Assembly (NCBI GenBank): GCA_023135995.1
Contig: JAGLRY010000072.1
Location: 1-6,101 of the forward strand
From: Candidatus Aminicenantota bacterium
Lineage (GTDB): Bacteria > Acidobacteriota > Aminicenantia > Aminicenantales > Aminicenantaceae
Direction: 5' to 3'
DNA: 6,101 bases
This document shows, piece by piece, positions 1 to 6,101 of the stretch. The notes below the pieces were generated by a model, which saw only the letters and a program-made list of their open reading frames with translations, searched no databases and was not told where the DNA came from. The position numbers were made by a program, and so were the translations under genes. Positions within the stretch are counted from its first letter, which is position 1, and each line of letters opens with the position of its first letter.

Positions 1-117
1 TGGTTTATTGTCAGCCAGATAAACCTTTATGCCAGATTCCGCTAGATCGAGGGCTGCTTGCATACCCCCTATCCCACCGCCAATAACTAAGGCGGCACCA
101 ACTTTTTGGCTTTCCAT
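1..117 (-). CDS. HdrA/QmoA-like FAD-binding subunit (N-terminus only, runs off the window)
   Basis: Only the first 39 residues are visible; the gene continues past base 1. The start codon is the ATG read on the minus strand at 117-115. The peptide has a beta strand followed by the dinucleotide-binding motif VIGGGIGGMQAALDLAESG (about residues 11-29), then KVYLAD. This is the ADP-binding Rossmann fold found at the start of HdrA/QmoA-type flavoproteins, where FAD carries electrons between Fe-S clusters and partner subunits in the cytoplasm. The assignment to HdrA/QmoA rather than another FAD protein rests on the IGGMQAALDLAESG wording and on the neighbour: the gene starts 7 bases after the stop of a QmoC-like membrane Fe-S protein, so the two are very probably cotranscribed. 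There is no clear ribosome binding site, so it may depend on translational coupling. Whether it is a short QmoA-like or a long multi-cluster HdrA-like protein cannot be seen. Confidence 0.78.
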   Translation of the reverse strand, partial: MESQKVGAALVIGGGIGGMQAALDLAESGIKVYLADNKP

Positions 118-124
118 TTTGGTA

Positions 125-1345
125 TTAAACATTTTCTAAAACCGCCTCTTCAGGCATCTGTTGTTGCTGTTCCAGTGCCTTATCTTTGACCGATTGATAA
201 TAAATGGCCAATGACCGATACAGCAGATGCGTCCACTTGCTAAAAGGCACGACAACAACTAGCCACAAAAAAGCAATGATCAGGTGAATTGTGTAGGAAT
301 AATATGTGGCCAGCGGCAGCCCAAGGTATCTGAATATGTGAACAATTATACCCGTCACCGACATCAAGAACAATAAAATCGGAAACATCCAGTCTGTCAG
401 GTCAGAAAACCTATGAATTTGTTCCCGTTTTTTGATGCGACCCACGATGATTTCCCCCGTTAAATATATGAGAGCAGCTGCAGCGATGTAACCCACCCAT
501 CTCTGAGGATGGTAAACAGGGTAGATATTGTCTGTTTGAAACCACTCAAGGAAGACAACCACCAGAGAGAACATTATAAGGTACCCTATCACGAGCAAGA
601 AGTGTTTTATCCATCGACCTGTGTTTTTTTTACAGCTTAGAAAAAGTTTCTGGGTGGCGAAATTCACAACCAGTGTCTTTGCCTCTGTAAGGAACACAAG
701 GAGGGGTATCCTCACTTTCTCGCCATTGTGAATAGTATAGCCAACGCCATCCTTAATAAAGCCTCGTATGACATCCGGTATTCCGATGCCGGCACCCGGG
801 TGCATGGTGAACCAATACATGCGAAATGCGTTGAAGAATAGAATCAATAAGACTAAGGCAGCTACGGTGACATCAAACATGTGCACCGTATGGGCGGGAG
901 CAAATGTGTTGAGTTCAACCCGCTCCGTTATTAGGGGCCCGTGAAATAATGCTATCAGGAGCGCCATGAAAGCGCCTGAAACGACATAAGCTGCAATCTG
1001 CCATGCTTTTGACTTGTACAATTTTGCAGAGAGACCTGTCCAATCATACTGGGCAATCAGATAGCGTCGGAGTGTCATCATTGCCTCTCCGGGCTCTGTC
1101 TCTCTAGGGCAGGCCGTGGAACAGTCGCCGCAGTAATAACATATCCACGGCTCCAAACCGCCTCTCACCAGGTCTTTCAGGCCAAAAAGAACAGATTGAA
1201 ACATTCTCCGTGGAAATGATACCGAGTTTTTTGCTAAATCACAGACTACTGTGCAACTTCCACATTGATAACACGCGTTGGTATCAAAATGGCCATACTT
1301 TCGAACCTCATTTAGCAAGGTAGGATCACTTTTAATTTTCTTCAT
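125..1345 (-). CDS. QmoC/HdrC-like membrane subunit: two [4Fe-4S] clusters fused to a cytochrome b-type membrane domain
   Basis: A 406-residue protein with two parts. The cytoplasmic N-terminus has two CX2CX2CX3C motifs, Cys25/28/31/35 and Cys69/72/75/79 (the second followed by Pro), the HdrC-type ferredoxin arrangement. The rest is a NarI/HdrE-like membrane domain with about six hydrophobic segments (roughly 115-134, 158-177, 246-266, 283-302, 318-338, 350-369). Candidate heme b ligands in or near these are His155, His248, His336 and His354. This HdrC-HdrE fusion is the architecture of QmoC, which passes electrons between menaquinone and a soluble flavin/Fe-S module; the length is close to QmoC. 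The C-terminus is a polar tail with four Gln. Only one start is possible: reading upstream in frame, a TAA comes before any other start codon. No good ribosome binding site is visible (AAGGA lies 24 bases upstream). It is the first gene of the minus-strand pair, with an HdrA/QmoA-like gene 7 bases downstream. The exact partner and direction of electron flow are inferred. Confidence 0.8.
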   Translation of the reverse strand: MKKIKSDPTLLNEVRKYGHFDTNACYQCGSCTVVCDLAKNSVSFPRRMFQSVLFGLKDLVRGGLEPWICYYCGDCSTACPRETEPGEAMMTLRRYLIAQYDWTGLSAKLYKSKAWQIAAYVVSGAFMALLIALFHGPLITERVELNTFAPAHTVHMFDVTVAALVLLILFFNAFRMYWFTMHPGAGIGIPDVIRGFIKDGVGYTIHNGEKVRIPLLVFLTEAKTLVVNFATQKLFLSCKKNTGRWIKHFLLVIGYLIMFSLVVVFLEWFQTDNIYPVYHPQRWVGYIAAAALIYLTGEIIVGRIKKREQIHRFSDLTDWMFPILLFLMSVTGIIVHIFRYLGLPLATYYSYTIHLIIAFLWLVVVVPFSKWTHLLYRSLAIYYQSVKDKALEQQQQMPEEAVLENV

Positions 1346-1567
1346 GCTTGCACCATGTCGATAGAGAAATCCTTTATTTTAATTTATAAAACATCCCCCA
1401 GCGTATTCATTCTTTTGGGTACAATTATGGGGGAGAAATAGCTAGATTTTTTGCTTCCTGCGTATAAATGCATCAATCAATGATCGATAAAATAAAGAGC
1501 GGACTATATGTTATGATTATTCTCGCTCCGCTCGAAACAGGACATGGTACCCAATTTCATATGTGCT

Positions 1568-1592
1568 GTCAAGAATCATTTTGACTTTTTTT
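1568..1592 (+). terminator. weak hairpin followed by seven T, terminator-like on the plus strand
   Basis: GTCAAGA at 1568-1574 pairs with TTTTGAC at 1579-1585 (six Watson-Crick pairs and one G-T pair, loop of four), and seven T follow at 1586-1592. Only two pairs are G-C, so the stem is weak. No plus-strand gene lies upstream: the neighbour to the left is on the minus strand. If this is a real terminator it would end a small RNA or antisense transcript. It may also be chance in AT-rich DNA. Confidence 0.25.
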
Positions 1593-1747
1593 ACTCACAT
1601 AAGTTATTGATTATATAGGATTTATCGTAATAATAGAGAATTGGCAGTTCCCGCATTAGTGTGCCTCCCCAACGTTTAAATCTTTCCATCACTTAGCCTT
1701 CTTCCCTCTGAGTTTCTATCGAAAAACTACCTAGCCTGAATTATTCA

Positions 1748-1867
1748 TAAAAAATGTCGATACTTATCATCACAGACGCAATATCAGAATGTTACATTGT
1801 TTTTTCAGAATACTCATTTGGGCACTGCATTTCCTATGTGATTTTCATTTATAATCGACATTTTTTA
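1748..1867. repeat. 120-bp element bounded by perfect 14-bp inverted repeats
   Basis: TAAAAAATGTCGAT at 1748-1761 is the exact reverse complement of ATCGACATTTTTTA at 1854-1867. The arms are 92 bases apart. A second short pair lies inside on nearly the same axis: ATCACA at 1769-1774 with TGTGAT at 1837-1842, so a long imperfect stem-loop is possible. The interior has no conserved coding content. It could be a small MITE-like element, the DNA of a structured RNA, or a pair of regulator sites. No target-site duplication is obvious at the edges. The repeat itself is certain; its role is unknown. Confidence 0.6.
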
Positions 1868-1892
1868 CCCTTCGGGCGAGCTGATCTTACCT

Positions 1893-1982
1893 GGTTAGGT
1901 TGGGTCGGCATCGGCTTCGTTGTAGCCCGGGTTAGATTGGGTCGGCTCGCGGTAGTTCACTACCGACCCGACCTAACCAACC
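1893..1982. repeat. GC-rich palindromic repeat with two left arms and one right arm
   Basis: The 16-mer GGTTAGGTTGGGTCGG (1893-1908) recurs as GGTTAGATTGGGTCGG (1930-1945). The segment 1963-1978 is the reverse complement of this 16-mer, with one mismatch to the first copy and two to the second. Either left arm can pair with the right arm. A small competing hairpin, GGTAG-TTCA-CTACC (1951-1964), overlaps the right arm. The run GTAGCCCGGG at 1922-1931 resembles the start of dispersed REP-like palindromes seen in many proteobacterial intergenic regions; that resemblance is from memory, not from a search. The base composition differs sharply from the AT-rich flanks, suggesting an inserted repeat unit. 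Confidence 0.6.
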
Positions 1983-2013
1983 ATACTTCATGGGCCACTT
2001 CCTCAACCTTAAT

Positions 2014-2028
2014 GTTAGGGTGGGGCGG
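2014..2028 (+). repeat. third, diverged copy of the GC-rich repeat arm
   Basis: GTTAGGGTGGGGCGG matches positions 2-16 of the arm at 1893-1908 at 13 of 15 bases, in the same orientation. It is followed by GGGTTG-GCCT-CAACTC (2027-2042), which can form a small hairpin. This suggests the GC-rich repeat region extends to about 2042 and arose from more than one unit. Confidence 0.4.
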
Positions 2029-2105
2029 GTTGGCCTCAACTCGTGAATAATCCAGGCTAAATCGGAAGACATACAGGTACAAAGCTCCCTCTCAGATTAA
2101 GGGTG

Positions 2106-2134
2106 TAGCCGTTGAAGCGAAAAAAATGTATAAT
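2106..2134 (+). promoter_or_regulatory. candidate sigma-70-type promoter of the hypB-hypA-gdh operon
   Basis: A perfect TATAAT lies at 2129-2134, preceded directly by TG and by a run of A. The -35 position at standard 17-base spacing (2106-2111) is TAGCCG, a poor match. A better hexamer, TTGAAG at 2112-2117, is only 11 bases away, too close for normal use. Transcription would start near 2141 and give a leader of roughly 70 bases before hypB. An activator may be needed given the weak -35. Confidence 0.35.
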
Positions 2135-2214
2135 CTCGGCGATGGCCTTGCTCCACAAATGATGCTGACCATGCCTAAAATCAGATAAGAATTGAAAGGA
2201 CAACTCGAGAAAAA

Positions 2215-2886
2215 ATGACAAAAAAAGAAATTCTCGTACTGGAAGATCTTCTCGGATCCAATAAAAAAATTGCCGCAGATATTCGTGAAAAACTGAGTCA
2301 GAAGGGTATCCTGACAGTCAACCTCATGAGCTCGCCGGGTGCGGGTAAAACCACTCTGTTGGAGAGCATCGCCGAACATTTGACACCCGATCACAAAATG
2401 GCTGTGATCGAAGGCGACATCGAGACAGAGAGGGACGCGGAACGCATCCGTGCCAAGGGAATCCCCGCGTGGCAGATCATCACAGGAGGCGCCTGCCATC
2501 TTGAAGCCAAGATGGTCGGCAAGCTCTTACCAGAGATTCCCCCTGACCTCGATTTCCTCTTCATCGAAAACGTGGGAAACCTCGTCTGCCCCGCCAGCTA
2601 TGACCTGGGTGAGAACATCCGGTGCGTCCTGCTCTCCACTCCTGAGGGCGATGACAAGCCCAAAAAATATCCGAAAGCATTCACCACATCCGACTGGCTG
2701 ATCATCACAAAGACCGACTTAGTACCCCCAGTACCTTTCGATATCCAAAGGGCAATAAAAGAAGCTCAAGAGGTCAATCCTTCTCTTAAAACTTTCACCG
2801 TTTCTGCACTTAAGGGGAAAGGCGTTGAAGAATTGGTGGGTCAGTTGATTTCTGCCCTCAAAAAACTCCGCAAAGACAATGCATGA
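2215..2886 (+). CDS. hypB: HypB, nickel-inserting GTPase for hydrogenase maturation
   Basis: A 223-residue SIMIBI-class GTPase that drives nickel insertion into [NiFe]-hydrogenase (in some bacteria also urease), working with HypA in the cytoplasm. Visible motifs: P-loop SSPGAGKTT (residues 39-47), EGDIETERDAERI (66-78), metal-site GGACHLEAKM with Cys94-His95 (91-100), IENVGNLVCP with Cys125 (117-126), and the base-specificity motif TKTD (165-168), which has Thr where NKxD usually has Asn. The N-terminus goes straight into the conserved core: there is no His-rich nickel-storage stretch and no CXXCGC-type motif, so it is the short form of the family. The ATG at 2215 is the first normal start after an in-frame TAA at 2176-2178. 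The nearest Shine-Dalgarno-like run, GAAAGGA (2194-2200), is 14 bases away, longer than ideal. It overlaps hypA by 8 bases. The family assignment is secure; which nickel enzyme it serves is not shown here. Confidence 0.96.
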   Translation: MTKKEILVLEDLLGSNKKIAADIREKLSQKGILTVNLMSSPGAGKTTLLESIAEHLTPDHKMAVIEGDIETERDAERIRAKGIPAWQIITGGACHLEAKMVGKLLPEIPPDLDFLFIENVGNLVCPASYDLGENIRCVLLSTPEGDDKPKKYPKAFTTSDWLIITKTDLVPPVPFDIQRAIKEAQEVNPSLKTFTVSALKGKGVEELVGQLISALKKLRKDNA

Positions 2887-3223
2887 ACTCTCGGTCGTGG
2901 CCAACCTCTTCGAAATCCTCGAGGAAAAAGTCCGGGAGAAAAAAGGGAAAAAGATCTTCTCTGTCAAACTCCAGGTAGGGGCTCTAGCGGGTGTCGTCCC
3001 GGAATTGCTGATGACGGCTTTTGACATCTACAAGAAGGATACGATCGCATCCGAAGCCGAACTGGAAATAAAAAAAGTCGCCCTCAAAGTCCAATGCAAG
3101 GATTGTCACAAGGTCATGGTCAAGGATGACTTCATCTTCATCTGTGACCACTGCGGCTTCACAAACCTCAAGACGCTGGAAGGGACCGAGATGATCCTCG
3201 AAAAAATGGATATCGAGGTCTAA
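2879..3223 (+). CDS. hypA: HypA, nickel/zinc metallochaperone
   Basis: A 114-residue protein of normal HypA length. It begins MHELSV, the conserved N-terminus whose His2 and backbone bind nickel. The zinc site is formed by two CXXC pairs, Cys73/Cys76 (CKDC) and Cys89/Cys92 (CDHC). HypA hands nickel to the hydrogenase large subunit together with the GTPase HypB. The ATG overlaps the last 8 bases of hypB in another frame, so translation is likely coupled; no strong ribosome binding site of its own is seen. The order hypB then hypA is the reverse of the common hypA-hypB. The stop is 7 bases before the glutamate dehydrogenase start. Function is confident from motifs; the client enzyme is outside the window. 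Confidence 0.96.
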   Translation: MHELSVVANLFEILEEKVREKKGKKIFSVKLQVGALAGVVPELLMTAFDIYKKDTIASEAELEIKKVALKVQCKDCHKVMVKDDFIFICDHCGFTNLKTLEGTEMILEKMDIEV

Positions 3224-3230
3224 ACTTCCT

Positions 3231-6101
3231 ATGAAAGGCCTGAGAGACATCGCCAAAAAAACAGTGCTAAGTCAGGCACAACTGAAAGAGATCGAGGATA
3301 TCATCCTCAGTCATGGACATTATGCCAAAAGCACGGTCAGGGCTGAGATCGAATGGTTCTGCACCGGGTTGGGGATGGATGCCTACTATTTTCAAACAAC
3401 TCCTCTCAAGACGATCGCCAGTCACATCGAAGCCGTTAAATCAGCAGCTATTATGGCATCCCTCCAGAAAAAGACTGCCCTGCAGATAGACCTGGCCACA
3501 GAGCACAAAGATGAAGCCATCTATCTCGTGGACGACCAGCATTCACGGGCCCAGGAGATCGAGCGGCGGATCGAGGAAAAATACCCCAATTCCAGACTCC
3601 AGACGTACAGGACAACAGGAAAACCAAGGAGAGCGAAACATCTCCGGCTCTACCAGGTCAACAGGGCACAGTTCTGTGCAGAAAAAGTCTATCCCGAAGA
3701 GACAGACCTCAAGAAAATCGCTTGCCGTCTTTTCTTGAAGACCACAACACAAGAAACGTACAAGCGTTACCAGGACATCATCGAAAGATCCCAAGGCTGG
3801 GAGACGCCATTGATCGATGTTTCGCATAAAAAAGATTCCAAAGAACTCCGCATCATGGTGGCCGTTAACAGGGAATCCCCCTCCCGGTTTTTCTCCAATG
3901 TCTCCGATGTGTTCAACTCCCATGGCCTTTTTTCCAACCGCAAATACGTCGAACAGTTCGCCAACGGCAAGACCGTCTATACGTTTTATTTAAACGACAT
4001 CCGCGACGAAAGGCTCATCCAGGACCTCATCGCCGACATAAGCCTTGTGTATGTTCTCCCGGATAGCCCTCTCTCAGAGCTCTTCAGAGAGGGAAAACTC
4101 AGCGCCCAGGAAATGGTCTTTGGAGTATCGGCTTGGAGTTTTGCTCATCAGTTCCTGAGCGAATACAACGAGGAATACCTCAAAGTCAGGAATTATCTCA
4201 AAGACTCTCCTGAGCTTTTAGGAATCATAAGGCAATTCAAAACCAGGCTGTCTAAGATGGCCTACGACGAGGCTAAGATCTGGGAAGCCCTTCTGAGCAA
4301 TTATGTCTATGTTAAAGAGGCTTACAGGCTTTTTGAAATAAAGTGTAATCCCTATGTCAAAAATTTTGATTTCCAGAGTCAAATGGAAAAGCTCAAGAAC
4401 GACATTTCCCGTTTTATCAATGTAGAGATCGACCGTAACATTTTTCAAATGGTCCTCTGCTTCATCGACGTCATCCTCAGGACCAATTTTTATAAAAGTG
4501 ACAAGACCTCCATCGCCTTCATGTATGACCCGAAGTTTCTTAATCCCGTGGACTATCCGGAAGCTCCCTATGGGATCTTTCATGTCATTGCCACCGAATT
4601 GCGCGGATATCACATAAGGTTCAAAGACATTGCAAGGGGAGGCATCCGCATCGTGCGCTCGAACAACCTTCAAGGGTACATGAACAATTCCGATTTCATA
4701 TTCGATGAAAACTACAACCTGGCTTTGACACAGCAGAGAAAAAACAAAGACATCCCCGAAGGAGGTTCCAAAGGAACCATCCTCTTGCGCTGGGGACATC
4801 AGGACAAGTCGGAATCCGCCTTCAAGAAATATATCAACGGTCTGTTAGACCTCCTCCTCCCCGATGAAAACATCGTCGATCACTACGGAAAGGAATTCAT
4901 CCTCTTTTTAGGTCCTGACGAAGGAACCGCAGACATGATGGAATGGGCCTCAGAGAGGGCTCGGATCCTCGAGTACTCCTACTGGAAGGCCTTTTCAACG
5001 GGAAAACCTGTCTCTATGGGAGGAATTCCCCATGACCTCTACGGGATGACTACAAACTCCGTCCACCAGTATGTACTCGAGATCCTCAAGAAAACCGGAA
5101 AAAAAGAATCAGAAATCACCAAAGTGATGACAGGGGGCCCTGACGGAGACCTGGGCAGCAATGAAATCCTCATCTCCAAGGATAAGATCCTGGCTATTGT
5201 TGACGGCTCCGGAGTGCTTTACGATCCCAAAGGAATCAACCGGGAGGGACTAAAACGCCTGGCCAAGAAAAGAGAGATGATCGAAAAATTTCAAAGAGAC
5301 CTCATCTCACCCAAGGGATTTCTCGTTACAATAAAAGACCAAGATGTCGTATTGCCGGATGGAGAAAAAGTGCTCAGCGGACTCGAATTTCGCAATATGT
5401 TTCATCTGCATCCGAAGTTCAAGGCCGACCTTTTCGTCCCCTGTGGCGGGAGACCCGCTTCGGTAAACATCAACAACTGGATCCAGTACATCGACAAAAA
5501 AGGCAATCCTCGTTTCCAATATATCGTCGAAGGCGCCAATCTGTTTATAACTCAGGATGCGCGGATAAGGCTCGAGGAGCACAGGGTCATCATGTATAAA
5601 GATGCTTCAGCGAACAAGGGGGGCGTCACATCTTCCTCATTGGAGGTCTTTGCGAGTCTGGCGCTTAATGATCAAGAATATTCCAGCCTTATGTGCGTCA
5701 AAAACTCAAAAGTTCCTCCTTTCAGGATAAGATATGTCGAAGAAATCTTGGAGATCATCAGAGAAAATGCACAGCTGGAATTTGAAGTCATCTGGGGGGA
5801 GAACGAACGCACACGCCTCCCACGCTCTGTTCTCACCGATAGGATCAGCGAAAAGATCAACGCAATTACCGACGCCATTAACGCGTCAGATCTATTCAAG
5901 GATGAGGCGCTTTTCAGGAAAGTTATCGAGTGTTGCTGCCCTCGAGTGCTCATCGACCAGGTCGGATTCGATAAGATCCTCCAACGGGTTCCCCAGGCAT
6001 ATCTCAAGGCGATCTTCGCCTCACGTCTTGCCAGTCGATATGTCTACAAACACGGTCTGGAAGCCAACGAAATCGACTTTTACTGCTACATCCGAGAGTA
6101 C
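3231..6101 (+). CDS. large NAD-dependent glutamate dehydrogenase (GDH2-like), C-terminus beyond the window
   Basis: Open for 957 codons with no stop or frameshift; the end is outside the window. It should convert glutamate and NAD+ to 2-oxoglutarate, NADH and ammonium in the cytoplasm, usually a catabolic role. Residues 1-450 are a long N-terminal region with a possible ACT-like fold at about 207-257. The catalytic half shows ARGGIR (468-473), KNKDIPEGGSKG with the lysines of the glutamate site (504-515), GPDEGTADMMEW (561-572), GGIPHDLYGMTT (597-608), a nucleotide-binding glycine motif GGPDGDLGSNE (635-645), VPCGGRP (736-742), VEGANLF (766-772) and ASANKGGVTSSS (792-803). This pattern fits the roughly 115-kDa class typified by yeast Gdh2 better than the small hexameric enzymes; the 180-kDa class would have a much longer N-terminus. 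The ATG at 3231 follows hypA by 7 bases; GAGG at 3215-3218 is a weak ribosome site. Cofactor choice is inferred from family. Confidence 0.93.
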   Translation, partial: MKGLRDIAKKTVLSQAQLKEIEDIILSHGHYAKSTVRAEIEWFCTGLGMDAYYFQTTPLKTIASHIEAVKSAAIMASLQKKTALQIDLATEHKDEAIYLVDDQHSRAQEIERRIEEKYPNSRLQTYRTTGKPRRAKHLRLYQVNRAQFCAEKVYPEETDLKKIACRLFLKTTTQETYKRYQDIIERSQGWETPLIDVSHKKDSKELRIMVAVNRESPSRFFSNVSDVFNSHGLFSNRKYVEQFANGKTVYTFYLNDIRDERLIQDLIADISLVYVLPDSPLSELFREGKLSAQEMVFGVSAWSFAHQFLSEYNEEYLKVRNYLKDSPELLGIIRQFKTRLSKMAYDEAKIWEALLSNYVYVKEAYRLFEIKCNPYVKNFDFQSQMEKLKNDISRFINVEIDRNIFQMVLCFIDVILRTNFYKSDKTSIAFMYDPKFLNPVDYPEAPYGIFHVIATELRGYHIRFKDIARGGIRIVRSNNLQGYMNNSDFIFDENYNLALTQQRKNKDIPEGGSKGTILLRWGHQDKSESAFKKYINGLLDLLLPDENIVDHYGKEFILFLGPDEGTADMMEWASERARILEYSYWKAFSTGKPVSMGGIPHDLYGMTTNSVHQYVLEILKKTGKKESEITKVMTGGPDGDLGSNEILISKDKILAIVDGSGVLYDPKGINREGLKRLAKKREMIEKFQRDLISPKGFLVTIKDQDVVLPDGEKVLSGLEFRNMFHLHPKFKADLFVPCGGRPASVNINNWIQYIDKKGNPRFQYIVEGANLFITQDARIRLEEHRVIMYKDASANKGGVTSSSLEVFASLALNDQEYSSLMCVKNSKVPPFRIRYVEEILEIIRENAQLEFEVIWGENERTRLPRSVLTDRISEKINAITDAINASDLFKDEALFRKVIECCCPRVLIDQVGFDKILQRVPQAYLKAIFASRLASRYVYKHGLEANEIDFYCYIREY

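Larger units (their letters stand above)
1346..2214. other. 869-base non-coding region between divergent operons
   Basis: No convincing gene is visible. The stretch is AT-rich apart from a GC-rich island at about 1868-2040. It separates the minus-strand electron-transfer genes from the plus-strand hypBA operon and must carry both promoters. Structured elements listed separately are a hairpin with a T-run (1568-1592), a 14-bp perfect inverted repeat (1748-1867), a GC-rich palindromic repeat (1893-1982, with a diverged arm at 2014-2028) and a TATAAT box (2129-2134). Weaker structure includes CCCCCA at 1395-1400 facing TGGGGG at 1428-1433, and GAGCGGA at 1497-1503 facing TCCGCTC at 1527-1533. 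The octamer ATGTCGAT occurs at 1355 and 1754 and inverted at 1854. I found no tRNA- or rRNA-like sequence and no transposase fragment. Confidence 0.75.

Noticed and set aside
1395..1433. CCCCCA/TGGGGG inverted repeat upstream of the minus-strand operon as an operator
   Set aside because: Only 6 bp with a 27-base gap; too weak to call without conservation data.
1893..1982. CRISPR-like or tRNA-like reading of the GC-rich repeat
   Set aside because: Copies are palindromic, unevenly spaced and diverged, with no regular spacers; no cloverleaf or anticodon arm can be drawn.
1754..2050. A 98-codon plus-strand open frame in the intergenic region
   Set aside because: It runs through both the 14-bp inverted repeat element and the GC-rich palindrome, has no ribosome binding site, and its second half is simply translated repeat; no recognisable protein features.
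2112..2134. TTGAAG paired with TATAAT as a normal promoter
   Set aside because: The spacing of 11 bases is far from the usual 16-18, so TTGAAG is not a credible -35 for this -10.
2092..2499. A 135-codon minus-strand frame overlapping hypB
   Set aside because: Antisense shadow of the strongly conserved hypB coding sequence, with no family features of its own.
2450..3256. Further overlapping frames within hypB and hypA (2450-2701 plus; 2719-3027 and 2984-3256 minus)
   Set aside because: All lie on top of genes whose motifs are unambiguous; their own translations are low-complexity or featureless.
3511..6007. Several frames of 67-193 codons inside the glutamate dehydrogenase gene on both strands
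   Set aside because: The dehydrogenase frame is uninterrupted and carries conserved motifs throughout, so these are shadows.
3231..6101. Possible frameshift or premature stop in the dehydrogenase
   Set aside because: I translated the whole stretch codon by codon; the frame stays open from 3231 to the last base and motifs remain in order.

Overview
The window looks like chromosomal DNA of a strictly anaerobic bacterium, most plausibly a syntrophic or sulfate-reducing Desulfobacterota ('Deltaproteobacteria') lineage. This is inferred from gene content: an HdrA/QmoA-type flavoprotein next to a QmoC-like membrane Fe-S/cytochrome b protein, nickel-enzyme maturation genes, and a large NAD-type glutamate dehydrogenase. 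No marker gene fixes the taxon.

Layout. Positions 1-1345 hold two closely spaced minus-strand genes. The first transcribed (1345 down to 125) encodes a 406-residue protein with two [4Fe-4S] motifs followed by about six membrane segments. Seven bases later begins an HdrA/QmoA-like FAD protein, of which only the first 39 residues are inside the window. Together they look like part of a membrane-bound heterodisulfide-reductase-like electron-transfer complex that would exchange electrons between the quinone pool and a cytoplasmic flavin/Fe-S module.

Positions 1346-2214 are an 869-base non-coding divergent region, AT-rich except for a GC-rich island at about 1868-2040. It holds a weak hairpin followed by seven T, a perfect 14-bp inverted repeat spanning 120 bp (1748-1867), a GC-rich palindromic repeat with two left arms, one right arm and a third diverged copy (1893-2028), and a good TATAAT box upstream of the plus-strand operon.

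Positions 2215-6101 hold three plus-strand genes, apparently one operon: hypB (nickel-inserting GTPase), hypA (nickel/zinc metallochaperone, overlapping hypB by 8 bases) and a large NAD-dependent glutamate dehydrogenase (starts 7 bases after hypA and is open to the window edge, 957 codons seen). I read the dehydrogenase frame codon by codon and found no frameshift or stop.

HypA and HypB together deliver nickel, usually to [NiFe]-hydrogenase. Their tight linkage to a catabolic glutamate dehydrogenase, with gene order hypB-hypA and no other hyp gene visible, is the most unusual gene-level feature. No wholly new system is evident; the main unexplained material is the repeat-rich intergenic region.
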